Of a stretch of 64,000 nt of DNA, positions 1-7,935 are shown piece by piece. The DNA comes from Cohnella sp. AR92 (GTDB lineage Bacteria > Bacillota > Bacilli > Paenibacillales > Paenibacillaceae), in the NCBI RefSeq assembly GCF_003990975.1, contig NZ_RZJR01000014.1:1-64000 (forward strand), read 5' to 3'. Each line of letters opens with the position of its first letter. Positions within the stretch are counted from its first letter, which is position 1. The translations under genes were made by a program, and so were the position numbers. Under the pieces are notes generated by a model that did no database searches, was not told the DNA's origin, and worked only from the letters and a program-made list of their open reading frames with translations.

Positions 1-13
1 TGTATAAGAGACA
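1..13. other. Probable Tn5/Nextera mosaic-end adapter remnant
   Basis: The first 13 bases, TGTATAAGAGACA, are identical to bases 6-18 of the 19-bp Tn5 mosaic end used in Nextera libraries; the mosaic end would finish with G, where this sequence has A. Such a match at the extreme edge is very unlikely by chance. The window therefore probably begins at a contig end with untrimmed adapter, and the last codons of the gene running off this edge are likely artefactual. Confidence 0.8.
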
Positions 14-916
14 ACCCCCTATCTTGTCATCATCGCACCTATCATCAGCTCCGTAAGGTCCTTTGAACGGATGAGGAAAGTCTCTAGCACGAATGGAATG
101 TCGATAGACTCTCCGAGTGACTTTCCTTGTTTCTAAGAGCTCCAAGTTGCCCGTTCGAAAGCCTGCTCCACCTGCAGTCATATAGATTTCGGTATAACGC
201 TTCTTTCGATCCGTAGGATCTGTTGGATCCAGATGAAGGAATCTAGCAAGCTCATATCTTGGCTTTCTTCTGTGCTCGAGAATGAGACCGGCCGGAACTA
301 AATATGATTTGCAAAAGGCCGAGATAAATTCTTCTGCACAATTTATGACGCCTCCACCTGAGATGGAATCGAATACGACCGTCAATTTTCCATCGGCTAC
401 TTCATTGGGACGAAAAATCTGCACCCACGCTGTCATGGGACCGTTATCATAAACCGTGAAAGGGAATCTTTCTTTATGAAACTCATCGTCGATTTGCTCA
501 TTGAGCATGGTAGCTAAGAATCTCTCACGTATCTCGTTATACATGGCTTCTGGGTCTCCAGACCAATGATCGACCCTTCTCTTCACATAATTGCCCTCGT
601 GCTTAGCGAGCTTCCAAAGGTCATTAATTAACCAGGTAAAGGCTTGTTCAAAAACGCCATCATACTTCCCGAAGTATGGCAGTTGGCCATGTTCTTTAAG
701 AATATTCAAAATTCTCTGCTCATCGAGATTCGGTTGATCCCGATAATCATCTGCCTGGCCACCAAGTAGCTTAGCCAATTCCGCTGCCTCATTGGCCGTG
801 GGACGCCTGTTCCCCTCATCGATCGCTCTAAGGTGATCTTCACTCCAATTAAGCAACCCAGCAAGATCATCTATTGTAAAACCGTATTGTTTCCGTCTTT
901 TCGTAAAGAAGCTCAT
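1..916 (-). CDS. Xre-family HTH protein, 3' end cut by the contig edge
   Basis: An open frame starts at the ATG at 916 (upstream GGAGG, 5-nt spacer) and runs off the left edge after about 305 codons. Residues 1-55 form a Cro/C1-type helix-turn-helix (FTIDDLAGLLNWSEDHLRAI, then an E-G-N-R-R-P-T turn), as in phage and ICE repressors. The remaining 250 residues have no motif I recognise; residues 170-215 look alpha/beta and contain SISGGGVINCAEEF. The final codons overlap the apparent adapter bases, so the C-terminus shown is unreliable. A role as a DNA-binding regulator is inferred from the N-terminal domain only. Confidence 0.75.
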   Translation of the reverse strand, partial: MSFFTKRRKQYGFTIDDLAGLLNWSEDHLRAIDEGNRRPTANEAAELAKLLGGQADDYRDQPNLDEQRILNILKEHGQLPYFGKYDGVFEQAFTWLINDLWKLAKHEGNYVKRRVDHWSGDPEAMYNEIRERFLATMLNEQIDDEFHKERFPFTVYDNGPMTAWVQIFRPNEVADGKLTVVFDSISGGGVINCAEEFISAFCKSYLVPAGLILEHRRKPRYELARFLHLDPTDPTDRKKRYTEIYMTAGGAGFRTGNLELLETRKVTRRVYRHSIRARDFPHPFKGPYGADDRCDDDKIGGCLLY

Positions 917-968
917 ATGATCCTCCAGAACAAGGCCATGTACTCAGAATGTGTTTGATTTTCAACTA

Positions 969-995
969 ATTATACAGACCGTGTTCATTAACCAA
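969..995 (-). promoter_or_regulatory. Probable promoter of the Xre-type gene
   Basis: On the minus strand TTGGTT (990-995) and TATAAT (969-974) are separated by 15 bp. The -10 is perfect and preceded by TG (TGTATAAT), which could offset the short spacer. It lies about 55 nt upstream of the ATG at 916. Confidence 0.5.
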
Positions 996-1034
996 TTGCT
1001 ATTCCGTAGCGATCGCGGCCCATTCATAGTGAAT

Positions 1035-1571
1035 TTAGTATTTCAAAGAAGAGAGATGCGGATCTAAGTTAATAAAGGCGGTTCCGGAAGAATGTAACTC
1101 GCTAGCTGCATGATTCCAAAAAGCTACTTTAACCTTATAGCCATCACTTAATAGCTCTTCAACAGCTGGTACGAAATCCTTATCGCCAGCGACAAGAATA
1201 ATTGTATCTTCTTCCTTATTACATGTCTTATATGCATCTTTCATCATTCTCGCGACAATACCGGTATCTACTTTCTTTTCCTTATTAGCGAAATTACGAT
1301 CAGTTAATCTTACCGTAAATCCTACTCGACGTGCTGTATCCCAAATAGAGTCGTTTTCTGGCGGCCTGGATCCAAATAGCTCAGCTACTTTAGGCGTCTC
1401 ACTACCCGCAAGGAAAGTATAGAGTTTTCCAAAGTCGATTCGATAATCGTTATCTAATATGCGGGCATTCATGGCATCATAAATACTTAATGCCATTCCT
1501 TTGCTGACAGCACTTACACGTTTTCCTTCTATCCAAGTATTCGAATTATCAACATATAGAAGCAAAGCCAC
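1035..1571 (-). CDS. NYN-domain (LabA/DUF88-type) putative ribonuclease
   Basis: A 178-residue protein that is almost entirely an NYN (PIN-like) domain. The acidic residues of the metal site are visible: D8-N9 in YVDNSN, D102 in VDTGIV, and D130/D132 in AGDKDF. NYN proteins are metal-dependent nucleases, mostly RNases; the cellular target is unknown. The GTG start at 1571 follows GGGAGGG with good spacing. It lies alone, about 120 bp before the Xre-type gene and 210 bp after the next cluster, so it is probably monocistronic. Family assignment is firm, function inferred. Confidence 0.85.
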   Translation of the reverse strand: MALLLYVDNSNTWIEGKRVSAVSKGMALSIYDAMNARILDNDYRIDFGKLYTFLAGSETPKVAELFGSRPPENDSIWDTARRVGFTVRLTDRNFANKEKKVDTGIVARMMKDAYKTCNKEEDTIILVAGDKDFVPAVEELLSDGYKVKVAFWNHAASELHSSGTAFINLDPHLSSLKY

Positions 1572-1782
1572 AAAAATCCCTCCCTATAAGTGAAAACCGC
1601 TTATTGCTTAATCTATTATGTCCTGGTTGGTTCCTATGTATCTCATGGTGATGTCGGGGCAGAATGATTAAATATCTGCTGTTGAAGCGCTACGTCCTTA
1701 TAATGCTTATAGAAATGACCACTTTCTTACGATGTACTCTTGATATTCATTTTGATACCAAAGTCTCTAAGCCTGATCCGCT
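1572..1782. other. Intergenic region, no gene seen
   Basis: About 210 bp between the NYN gene and the 119-aa gene. It must hold the NYN promoter, but I see no convincing -35/-10 pair, no strong hairpin and no small open frame with a ribosome binding site. Confidence 0.4.
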
Positions 1783-2142
1783 TTAGACATACTTTGATTT
1801 GTATCTGTCCTCGATCTTTCCCGTTAGAGCCTCATCATAAAACTTAATGCACTTTTTGCAGGTCAGGCGGGTTTCTGGTATGTTATATGATTTGAAGTAA
1901 TTACGCTCGTCGCATAGGTAGTGTCCTTCAATTAAGTTATCTGTATTACGATCTTTCGGCGAGCTGCAAACAAAAATGTGTGTGACAGTCGCGCCTCGCA
2001 GTACAGTGTATGAGGCCGGAAAAGTACGATAATCAACTATAACGACGTTCCCCACCCCCAATTCAATATGATTCATAAAGTCTCGTATCTCCGACAGTAG
2101 CCCAATGATTGGCCTCTCGTGACGACACAGCCAGAGTTTCAA
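1783..2142 (-). CDS. Hypothetical 119-aa protein with Cys motifs
   Basis: No family recognised. The frame opens with TTG at 2142, directly after the stop of the upstream gene (TGATTG), so the two are probably translationally coupled. An ATG four bases upstream is in another frame, and an internal ATG at residue 23 is an alternative start. Cysteines include an N-terminal C-R-H and a C-terminal TCKKCIKF, with further C/H residues in between, suggesting possible zinc binding. It is the last gene of the 2673-1783 group, probably co-transcribed with the HTH gene. Confidence 0.6.
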   Translation of the reverse strand: MKLWLCRHERPIIGLLSEIRDFMNHIELGVGNVVIVDYRTFPASYTVLRGATVTHIFVCSSPKDRNTDNLIEGHYLCDERNYFKSYNIPETRLTCKKCIKFYDEALTGKIEDRYKSKYV

Positions 2143-2412
2143 TCATTTCAACGTCTTACCCTCTTGTATCTTTACTGGCTTATATTCATTTTTAATTTCC
2201 TCGATACGATTCAAAAAACATCTTTGAATTTCTTTAAATGTCATCTTATCAAGCTCCTCTTTCGGCGCGCCGGCTTCAATGAGGTTCTTGTGATTTGACA
2301 AAAACGAGATTACATCAAAGCCAACTCGCAGCTGGAACTCGAGGAAGATAGCTTTGAACTCTTCATCATTCAGATCAGGAAACCCAAATGGGTCATATCG
2401 ATCGAAAGTCAC
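2143..2412 (-). CDS. Hypothetical 89-aa acidic protein
   Basis: A small soluble protein of unknown family beginning MTFDRYDPFGFPDLN, mostly predicted helical, with a Lys/Glu-rich C-terminus. It is preceded by GAGAGGGT about 10 nt before the ATG, lies 12 nt after the HTH gene and abuts the next gene, so it belongs to the same small operon. No membrane segment or signal peptide. Confidence 0.65.
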   Translation of the reverse strand: MTFDRYDPFGFPDLNDEEFKAIFLEFQLRVGFDVISFLSNHKNLIEAGAPKEELDKMTFKEIQRCFLNRIEEIKNEYKPVKIQEGKTLK

Positions 2413-2424
2413 AATTACCCTCTC

Positions 2425-2673
2425 CTATTCATTAATCCTCTTCAGCTCGTCCATCCTTCTATGCCTCCAGTTTCTAGGATGTTCAGGTTGGCTTGGATTC
2501 GGCTGCTCACGTTCCAGAATCCATGTCTTGCCGATAAGCCGCGCTTTCACAACACCATCACGACACAGCCGTTTAACATGATCTTGGGATATATTCCACA
2601 GTAAGGCGGCCTCATCGGTGCCCATTATCCGGTCCAATACACTCGTAATGTTATTTACTCCCAACAATTCCAT
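2425..2673 (-). CDS. Excisionase-like HTH_17 DNA-binding protein
   Basis: A small protein with a MerR/excisionase-type winged helix (GTDEAALLWNISQDHVKRLC, then V-K-A-R...W-I-L). Such proteins act as directionality factors or small regulators on mobile elements. The first ATG (2673) overlaps a promoter-like TATAAT with extended TG, so translation may start further in: ATG at 2625 (residue 17), or a non-standard codon after GGGAG near 2655. It leads an operon with the two small genes downstream. Domain call firm; start codon uncertain. Confidence 0.7.
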   Translation of the reverse strand: MELLGVNNITSVLDRIMGTDEAALLWNISQDHVKRLCRDGVVKARLIGKTWILEREQPNPSQPEHPRNWRHRRMDELKRINE

Positions 2674-2699
2674 TATATCATGACCGATTCGGACATCAA
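2672..2699 (-). promoter_or_regulatory. Promoter overlapping the HTH gene start
   Basis: TTGATG (2694-2699) and TATAAT (2672-2677) with a 16-bp spacer and extended TG (TGATATAAT). It is squeezed between the terminator at 2700-2724 and the HTH gene, and its -10 overlaps the gene's first ATG, implying a downstream start codon. Confidence 0.6.
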
Positions 2700-2724
2700 T
2701 AAAAGCCGCGCTATAGCTGCGGCT
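2700..2724 (-). terminator. Intrinsic terminator after the membrane gene
   Basis: AGCCGC (2704-2709) pairs with GCGGCT (2719-2724); on the minus strand the stem is followed by TTTTATT. It ends the transcript of the gene at 2761-3519. Confidence 0.75.
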
Positions 2725-2760
2725 ATTATCGTCAATATTCTTGGATTTTCGGCAATGGCT

Positions 2761-3519
2761 TTATTTGATATGTTCCAGCCATTTGTAGTAATAGTGTTCA
2801 GACTCTTCATCATAGGGCTCTGCCGACAACGAGCTGCGGGACTCGATCTCCTGAAGCAACTCAGCCATCGTACCATCCGTGATCCAGCTCCGCGGCAGCT
2901 GTGCGATCATTCCGACTCGTGACGCTTGACGCTTATAGATGTTGATCAGCAGAGTGAAGCGGTCGAAGTATTCAACGGCAGCCGGTTCCTTAAACTCCGG
3001 AAGCCTAGATCTGATCCGGTCGAAATCTTGCATCTTGCGATAAAATTTCTTGTGTGCGGAAGAATAGCGGGTCAGATCCTTGGTGATGTCCACGGATAGT
3101 AATTTAATGTCCGTCCAAAGTATCTTGGGAGCAATGTCCGGAGTCAAGTTATGATAGATGTTGAGCGTAATTCCTTCATCATCGAGGACAATCCAATCGA
3201 TAACCTCTCCCGACTGCGATTGGCGTGCGACGTTTGACGTCTTTACGCGCGACCGCAGAAGATAGAAGAGACCGATGACAATGCCGACTGTGATTGCCGA
3301 ATTTTTTATCCACCCAATTTTAGAGGCAAGATCATTATTATCCGTTACGATGGCGACTTGCAGGACGTAGTAGAGGATAATCATGGCGAACGGGATTAGA
3401 ATAACGAGAAGACAGCCTAGCCAGGAAGTGCTTTTATAGCCTCGCTTATGCCCCCCGATCATCGAGTGATACCTAGCAAACTCCCATTCTGCAGCGCTGC
3501 ATTGATATGAGTTATTCAA
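2761..3519 (-). CDS. Hypothetical membrane protein, two TM segments
   Basis: 252 residues starting with TTG at 3519, behind GGAAGAAGGG. Two hydrophobic segments at about residues 33-57 and 74-90 are followed by a soluble domain containing VLDDEGITLNI and WTDIKLLSV, which resembles the PH-like/YcxB style of two-TM proteins with a cytoplasmic beta domain. That comparison is only suggestive. It has its own terminator and lies just downstream of the stalk-domain gene. Confidence 0.65.
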   Translation of the reverse strand: MNNSYQCSAAEWEFARYHSMIGGHKRGYKSTSWLGCLLVILIPFAMIILYYVLQVAIVTDNNDLASKIGWIKNSAITVGIVIGLFYLLRSRVKTSNVARQSQSGEVIDWIVLDDEGITLNIYHNLTPDIAPKILWTDIKLLSVDITKDLTRYSSAHKKFYRKMQDFDRIRSRLPEFKEPAAVEYFDRFTLLINIYKRQASRVGMIAQLPRSWITDGTMAELLQEIESRSSLSAEPYDEESEHYYYKWLEHIK

Positions 3520-3574
3520 ACGAACCCTTCTTCCGTAGTCTTTTTTGTCTCTAACAGAGCTTATGACTTGAGAT

Positions 3575-4222
3575 CTACAGCTTTAATTCTTTAAAGAATG
3601 CGACAATCATTTCTTTATCAGGATGGATAGTGGGTTCTGGGAATGCTAGCAGGATCTCTCCATTCAACAACATAGGAAAATCTTCTGGATTTTTGTTAGA
3701 TGGAATTATTTTATCCTTAACAATGGACAACTGACTTGGGTCGTACTGATATAGTTCTATTTTTTGGCCATTAATCTCAACAGCCAGACCATCTTTGGCT
3801 CCAACAAGTTGATAGTACTTTTCAGAGGTTTCCCCTACTATGAATCCATTTTGCGAGAAGTAGTTGATGACCTTTTCAATATCACTCATATCAGTACTGT
3901 TAGCAGAAGATGGGGTTGATTCTTTATTTTTCGTTTCTGAGCCGATGCTGATTTTCTTTTGAGTGGAGTTATAGTTGATATCCGTGGATAATGCACTAGC
4001 CGCTGCACGCAAAGGAATGTACGTTATTCCTTCATATGTTATAGGCAATATGGTCTTGCCCGATGCGTCCTTTGGCGTCCACGCTTCACCATTTACCTCG
4101 AACTTGATATCACCATTCAAGTAAGCCTTTATTTCAGTCAGCTTTGTTCCTGCGAGAACGCCTGCAGACGATGAGAAAACGAGTGAAAAGACAAAAATCA
4201 GAGCCGCAATTTTCTTATTCAA
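3575..4222 (-). CDS. Secreted stalk-domain (copper amine oxidase N-like) protein
   Basis: A 215-residue exported protein. The TTG at 4222 is chosen because GGAGG lies 8 nt upstream, giving MNKKIAALIFVFSLVFSSS, a clear signal peptide. Residues 30-90 contain the stalk-domain signature (YLNGDIKFEVNGE, then ITYIPLRAAASAL), which is common in exoproteins of Paenibacillaceae and thought to bind cell wall. A Ser/Thr-rich linker leads to a C-terminal domain of unknown type. It lies 20 bp downstream of the nuclease lipoprotein and may share its transcript. Confidence 0.75.
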   Translation of the reverse strand: MNKKIAALIFVFSLVFSSSAGVLAGTKLTEIKAYLNGDIKFEVNGEAWTPKDASGKTILPITYEGITYIPLRAAASALSTDINYNSTQKKISIGSETKNKESTPSSANSTDMSDIEKVINYFSQNGFIVGETSEKYYQLVGAKDGLAVEINGQKIELYQYDPSQLSIVKDKIIPSNKNPEDFPMLLNGEILLAFPEPTIHPDKEMIVAFFKELKL

Positions 4223-4243
4223 TGATAATTCCTCCAATAATTA

Positions 4244-4885
4244 TTATTCTTCAATAGTCATTACTTCAGGATGAAACCCATCAGCTTGAGCGTAATTTTC
4301 TACACTCCATATCCCAAGTCCACTACTCTGGGCAATGGCTTGTATGGCCAGAAACTGATCAACATACTTTGTGTTTGGTTGAAAGACATATGCGACTCTA
4401 GCCAGCCCTTGTTCCAATAACATCTCGTTAAACAATTTATCTCCGACGTATAAGTAACATAGTAATCTTCCATATTTGTCTCGCTCTGAGACATCAAGTT
4501 CTATGTTTACGTCTTGTCCCGACAGAGTGGACTTAGCAAAATCGGAAGCCTCTTTGCCATATGGCTGCGGATATGCGATATCTGGATCGACCGTCTCCGG
4601 AGTGTCTACCAATAGAAGCCGAATTGTTTCTATATTTTTAGAGCCATTGATCCTGACCTTCATCGTGTCACCGTCAATAACCTTAGTAACTTTCGCTGCT
4701 ATTAGACTTTTTACCGGACTGGTAGTGTCCTCATCTTGCGTTGGACTGATCGTTGAACTCTTACTAACTAGGAAGTCTTTTGCTGATGTATCGATTTGCG
4801 AGTTTGTCGAAGCATATTCAGTAGCGCAACCGGATAAAAGCAGAAACACGATTGCAAATACAACAAGTCCCAAAAATCGCTTCAT
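4244..4885 (-). CDS. Staphylococcal-nuclease-like lipoprotein
   Basis: 213 residues from the ATG at 4885 (AGGAG upstream). The N-terminus has a lipoprotein signal (AIVFLLLSGC, lipid Cys20). Residues 60-205 are an SNase domain: VIDGDT with calcium-site Asp71/73, R-L-L-L-V-D-T-P-E with Arg89, Asp94 and Glu97, and the S-E-R-D-K-Y-G-R segment with Arg140, matching all catalytic positions of micrococcal nuclease. It should be a calcium-dependent surface nuclease attacking DNA and RNA. It lies 41 nt after the RelE-like gene. Confidence 0.88.
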   Translation of the reverse strand: MKRFLGLVVFAIVFLLLSGCATEYASTNSQIDTSAKDFLVSKSSTISPTQDEDTTSPVKSLIAAKVTKVIDGDTMKVRINGSKNIETIRLLLVDTPETVDPDIAYPQPYGKEASDFAKSTLSGQDVNIELDVSERDKYGRLLCYLYVGDKLFNEMLLEQGLARVAYVFQPNTKYVDQFLAIQAIAQSSGLGIWSVENYAQADGFHPEVMTIEE

Positions 4886-4926
4886 TAATATATATCTCCT
4901 TTTTCCCTGATACTGCGGAGGACTAA

Positions 4927-5229
4927 CTAACAGACTCGAGACTGGAACCAGGTACGTGGGTCCTTCCCATAACAATGAGAGTCACGGTTTTCAATCTTAC
5001 CAATCTGCACAACTGCATTCTTATCATCAATCATATAAAACACCCTAAGACGCTTCGCCTTGATGCGCTTAACGTCTGTACAACGATTAACAGAACCAAA
5101 ATCCAGGTTTGCCGGCCGTGGATTCTTAGATAAGATGTTCATCGCCTCTTCAATCATTTTGATTTCATCCTTAGAGAAACTCTTCATCTCCTTCTCAACT
5201 CGTTTCGATGCAAATTTAATATCATACAT
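4927..5229 (-). CDS. RelE/ParE-superfamily toxin-like protein
   Basis: 100 residues with the RelE-like fold pattern: an N-terminal YDIKFASKRVEKEMKSFS, helix pair, then KRLRVFYMIDDKNAVVQIGK and a final basic/Tyr region (R-D-S-H-C-Y). RelE toxins are ribosome-dependent mRNA interferases. No antitoxin-like frame is seen immediately upstream (5230-5464) or downstream, where the nuclease lipoprotein follows, so it may be an orphan or have an unrecognised partner. Confidence 0.75.
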   Translation of the reverse strand: MYDIKFASKRVEKEMKSFSKDEIKMIEEAMNILSKNPRPANLDFGSVNRCTDVKRIKAKRLRVFYMIDDKNAVVQIGKIENRDSHCYGKDPRTWFQSRVC

Positions 5230-5464
5230 CTATCTCATCCCCTATTCTTTGCATTACAGCGTTAATACTTTAATGCCAAAATTATAGCACCATATATTTC
5301 CATTGTAAATATCGGAATGTAGTTAGTCTAATTTATATATTTCGTTTTTGTATTTAAACTATACAAATTATCAATTTTTCTATATTCAATATCAAATCAT
5401 TAAGCTATCATATTGATTAATAGATTCCATTCTTTAATCGCTACGAATCGAAGGAGTGGTTATC
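5230..5464. other. AT-rich divergent promoter region
   Basis: About 235 bp between the divergent RelE-like gene and the recombinase. It is very AT-rich (especially 5320-5420) with many TATAAT-like hexamers, so no single promoter can be called. It is a plausible place for regulatory or recombination sites; no clear inverted repeat typical of a core att or dif site was identified. Confidence 0.4.
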
Positions 5465-6493
5465 ATGTTGATTCAACAACTCCAGCTTCAGGAACAATTC
5501 AGCTGGTTGGATAAAAAACTGTACGCTGCGATATCCAATGAACATTTTCAAAACACCGATTGGTTGAGTATTCCGGATCAACTCCTGGTATATGTATTCC
5601 TTCACGATGAACCAACCTACGGAAAAGTGAGATCCGAAGGAACAAAATCGGAATACCTCCGTGATTTGTTAGACTTCCTTCAATTCGCCGCGGGACTTGG
5701 AGGCATTCGGCAGCTGGCGCCGGAAGATATGCTAATTTATCAGGACAACCTCTCTTCTCGCTACGCAAACACCTCCTTTCGTAGAAGAACGACGGTTGTA
5801 AAGCAATTCCTTCGGTACATCTACCAAAAGAACGCAGTCAATGCGGACCTAACAAGATTAATGAAGAAAGTCGCGCAGCCTGCAGACGAACTTGTGAATC
5901 GCGATCTATATGAAAATGAAGTTGAAACACTGCTCGAGCATTTTAGGTCAACCGATTTTTTCATGTATGCATTGCTGTTCATTTTGCTTAGCAGCGGCCT
6001 GCGAATAAACGAGCTGGCCAGCGCTGAATGGAAAAACGTCTATTATGAACCACGTGCCGGTTATCACTTTTTGGATGTCATAGGTAAAGGAAACAAGTTG
6101 CGATCGGTACTGCTTTTCGATGACCTAATGCCTGTCCTATTTGAATTTCGAAAACGACGCGGCTTAGGTGGTGAACTTGATCGCGGGAGTCCCTCCCCAT
6201 TCTTTCCGAAGGGTAACGGCCGTGCCTATAATTCAAAGTATTTGTCAAACGCGTTTAAAGAGAAAATATTAGAGACGGAGCTGCCGCTCGTTAAGCACCG
6301 TAAAGATCCAATTACACCTCACACCTGCCGGCACTATTATGCAGCTCGACTCGATCATGCTGGTTCTAGTATCGATAGTGTGAGAGATGCGCTTGGACAT
6401 TCCAGTATTATTACAACTAAGGGGTACTTACTGAAAAACAGACAGCGCGAAAACCATGCCGCCTTGAAAGTTGGACGAAACTTCATCAGTTGA
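5465..6493 (+). CDS. Tyrosine recombinase (XerC/D-like integrase)
   Basis: 342 residues from the ATG at 5465 (AAGGAG, 8-nt spacer; a GTG three codons upstream overlaps the RBS). N-terminal SAM-like domain about 1-125, catalytic domain about 145-335. All six catalytic positions are visible: Arg180 (LSSGLRINELASAEW), Lys208 (GKGNK), His286/Arg289 (TPHTCRHYY), His312 (GHSSI) and Tyr321 (TKGYL). It probably mediates integration/excision or dimer resolution. It is one of only two plus-strand genes and has its own terminator. Confidence 0.93.
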   Translation: MLIQQLQLQEQFSWLDKKLYAAISNEHFQNTDWLSIPDQLLVYVFLHDEPTYGKVRSEGTKSEYLRDLLDFLQFAAGLGGIRQLAPEDMLIYQDNLSSRYANTSFRRRTTVVKQFLRYIYQKNAVNADLTRLMKKVAQPADELVNRDLYENEVETLLEHFRSTDFFMYALLFILLSSGLRINELASAEWKNVYYEPRAGYHFLDVIGKGNKLRSVLLFDDLMPVLFEFRKRRGLGGELDRGSPSPFFPKGNGRAYNSKYLSNAFKEKILETELPLVKHRKDPITPHTCRHYYAARLDHAGSSIDSVRDALGHSSIITTKGYLLKNRQRENHAALKVGRNFIS

Positions 6494-6527
6494 GAACCGG
6501 TCCCCATTAGGGGTCCGGTTCTTTGTT
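6494..6527 (+). terminator. Intrinsic terminator of the recombinase gene
   Basis: AGAACCGG-t-CCCC pairs with GGGG-t-CCGGTTCT around an ATTA loop, followed by TTTGTTT, directly after the stop codon. Confidence 0.85.
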
Positions 6528-6545
6528 TGAGCACTTGTAGCCGGG

Positions 6546-6675
6546 TTACGCTGCTTCATTTGCGACATCTGGCAAGTGGAATCCAAAGAGATCGATCGTT
6601 CGCGCTCGCACAAGGGCTTCCCGCTTGGTCGCGTTCGCTACCAGTCTAAGACCGTCTTTATCGCCCGCCTCCTCC
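6546..6675 (-). pseudogene. Possible gene remnant without a canonical start
   Basis: Minus-strand frame of about 43 codons ending at TAA 6546-6548, containing LRLVANATKREALVRART and FGFHLPDVANEAA. It is preceded by a very strong AAGGAGGAGG just after the stop of the 6676 gene, but no ATG, GTG or TTG lies at a usable distance. It may be a decayed 3' gene of this operon or use a non-standard start. Confidence 0.3.
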
Positions 6676-6882
6676 TTAAGCGTCAATTCGCTTTAGAAGT
6701 GCTTGGAAACCTGGATGTGTCGATAATCTTATTCCTGGTTCTTTAAAGTCCAGAACTTCCTCTGAGCTGATAATCTTGAATACCTCGGAACGTTGAAGAT
6801 TTGCGAACTCCTCTTCGCTAATCGTACGGTTTATATTGAAGCCCGATTTATGCTTCGCCTTAACCTTGTATCCTTTTGCCAT
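6676..6882 (-). CDS. Hypothetical 68-aa protein
   Basis: A short basic protein, MAKGYKVKAKHKSGF followed by an acidic half with LSTHPGFQALLKRID. The ATG at 6882 is preferred (GAGG 8 nt upstream) over one seven codons earlier that overlaps the previous stop. The frequent ISSEEV/ISEEEF wording resembles small uncharacterised ICE proteins. It is in the 7777-6676 group of overlapping or closely spaced small genes. Confidence 0.55.
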   Translation of the reverse strand: MAKGYKVKAKHKSGFNINRTISEEEFANLQRSEVFKIISSEEVLDFKEPGIRLSTHPGFQALLKRIDA

Positions 6883-6892
6883 TCTCCTTGCC

Positions 6893-7159
6893 TCACAATT
6901 CATCAGACCGATCCAGGCAGCCTGTTAGGATAACCTTGCTATGCTCGATATGATCCCTCGCGAAATGCATATCTTTCAGGTCCTGATGATTCGGTTTCCT
7001 CGCTGAAGAAAGATACAAAATTGCGACGTCCATCTCAGCAACCGACTTCTCGAGCTTGTCGACAACCTTCTTAAGGCGCACTCGATCATGACTGTTCATA
7101 TCAATTTCATCCTCCTCGAAACTCTGCGTTGTAGTCCTCTCTATCGACTTGAGCGCCAT
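6893..7159 (-). CDS. Hypothetical 88-aa helical protein
   Basis: Starts at ATG 7159 behind TTGGAGGAAAC. Residues 25-88 form a likely helical hairpin (DRVRLKKVVDKLEKSVAEM, then D-L-K-D-M-H-F-A-R-D-H-I-E-H). No known family. It ends 11 nt before the next gene and sits 22 nt after the previous one, so it is in a single transcription unit with them. Confidence 0.65.
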   Translation of the reverse strand: MALKSIERTTTQSFEEDEIDMNSHDRVRLKKVVDKLEKSVAEMDVAILYLSSARKPNHQDLKDMHFARDHIEHSKVILTGCLDRSDEL

Positions 7160-7181
7160 ATGTTTCCTCCAAAATTCAAAG

Positions 7182-7451
7182 TCACGAGAGATAATCCAGC
7201 ATAAGATCCTCAAACGTGTCATCGTCAGCATACTTAGCCATCTCAGCACGTTCTTTTTCAAGATCCTTAAGCCATAGCTCATACTGGATCTCTTCCATCT
7301 CCTCATGCGTCAATTCAGTCCTCTCATACTCGTCATGAAAGGGTTCACGCGCCCCCTTTTGCCTGGAAACATTTAACCAAGCACAATTAAGGGCCTTAAT
7401 CAGCTGCGTCCAAATCGACTTACCTGATATCCTGCATGCTGTCATGAACAT
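7182..7451 (-). CDS. Hypothetical 89-aa acidic protein
   Basis: The C-terminal half is strongly acidic and helical (ELTHEEMEEIQYELWLKDLE, ending DDDTFEDLMLDYL); the N-terminal part is MFMTACRISGKSIWTQL. ATG at 7451 lies 5 nt after AGGAAGG. It overlaps the end of the 7442-7777 gene by 10 bp, indicating translational coupling. No family recognised. Confidence 0.6.
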   Translation of the reverse strand: MFMTACRISGKSIWTQLIKALNCAWLNVSRQKGAREPFHDEYERTELTHEEMEEIQYELWLKDLEKERAEMAKYADDDTFEDLMLDYLS

Positions 7452-7777
7452 TGAATCCTTCCTCTCCAGCTTTCGAATCCTTCTTTCTCAAGAAGGTCGA
7501 TATACCTCATAGATGACCAGGTCTGATAACTATCCCACGACGGAATAAGGTATACGTGACCAAGAACAGTCCCTCCGGATTCACTATCCAGATAGAGAAT
7601 TGAAGGAAACCCTTGTAAGAAACCTCGATAGTCTGTCGACGTCGCTAACCATTCATCGATCGTTAAGATGGGGCGGACGCTCGATCCTACTAAGTATGTC
7701 TTTGTGGCCACTGCATCAATTTGCTTCTCAAAAATGACTCGAACTTTACCCTCTGCATCAACAACTGCAAATCTCAT
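7442..7777 (-). CDS. Hypothetical 111-aa protein, first gene after leader C
   Basis: Begins MRFAVVDAEGKVRVIFEKQI at ATG 7777 behind AAGGAGGAG, and has a mixed alpha/beta pattern with GGTVLGHVYLIPSW. No family recognised. It is the first gene of the operon 7777-6676, downstream of leader RNA C and a second terminator, so its expression probably depends on readthrough of both. Confidence 0.65.
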   Translation of the reverse strand: MRFAVVDAEGKVRVIFEKQIDAVATKTYLVGSSVRPILTIDEWLATSTDYRGFLQGFPSILYLDSESGGTVLGHVYLIPSWDSYQTWSSMRYIDLLEKEGFESWRGRIQCS

Positions 7778-7839
7778 AGATACTCCTCCTTAGCCTACTC
7801 CTAATTTCCCATCCTCATTTGAACCATTAACATGACCAC

Positions 7840-7864
7840 AAAAAAGACACTCTGATAGAGTGCC
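7840..7864 (-). terminator. Second terminator in the leader of the 7777 operon
   Basis: GCACTCT pairs with AGAGTGT around ATC, followed on the minus strand by CTTTTTT. It lies between leader C (ending at 7936) and the first gene at 7777, so the leader carries two terminators in tandem. Confidence 0.75.
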
Positions 7865-7935
7865 TCAAGCGCGAAATGTGGTTTTTATTCCCCTGTCTTC
7901 TCCTCCTCTCTATGATCCCCAAATCTTGTTAGACG

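Noticed and set aside
2680..2922. Plus-strand 80-codon frame near the HTH promoter
   Set aside because: Covers a terminator hairpin, a minus-strand promoter and the end of a minus-strand gene; no RBS.
5230..5464. att or dif site next to the recombinase
   Set aside because: AT-rich region lacks a recognisable 28-bp dif-like or inverted-repeat core; cannot be supported from sequence alone.
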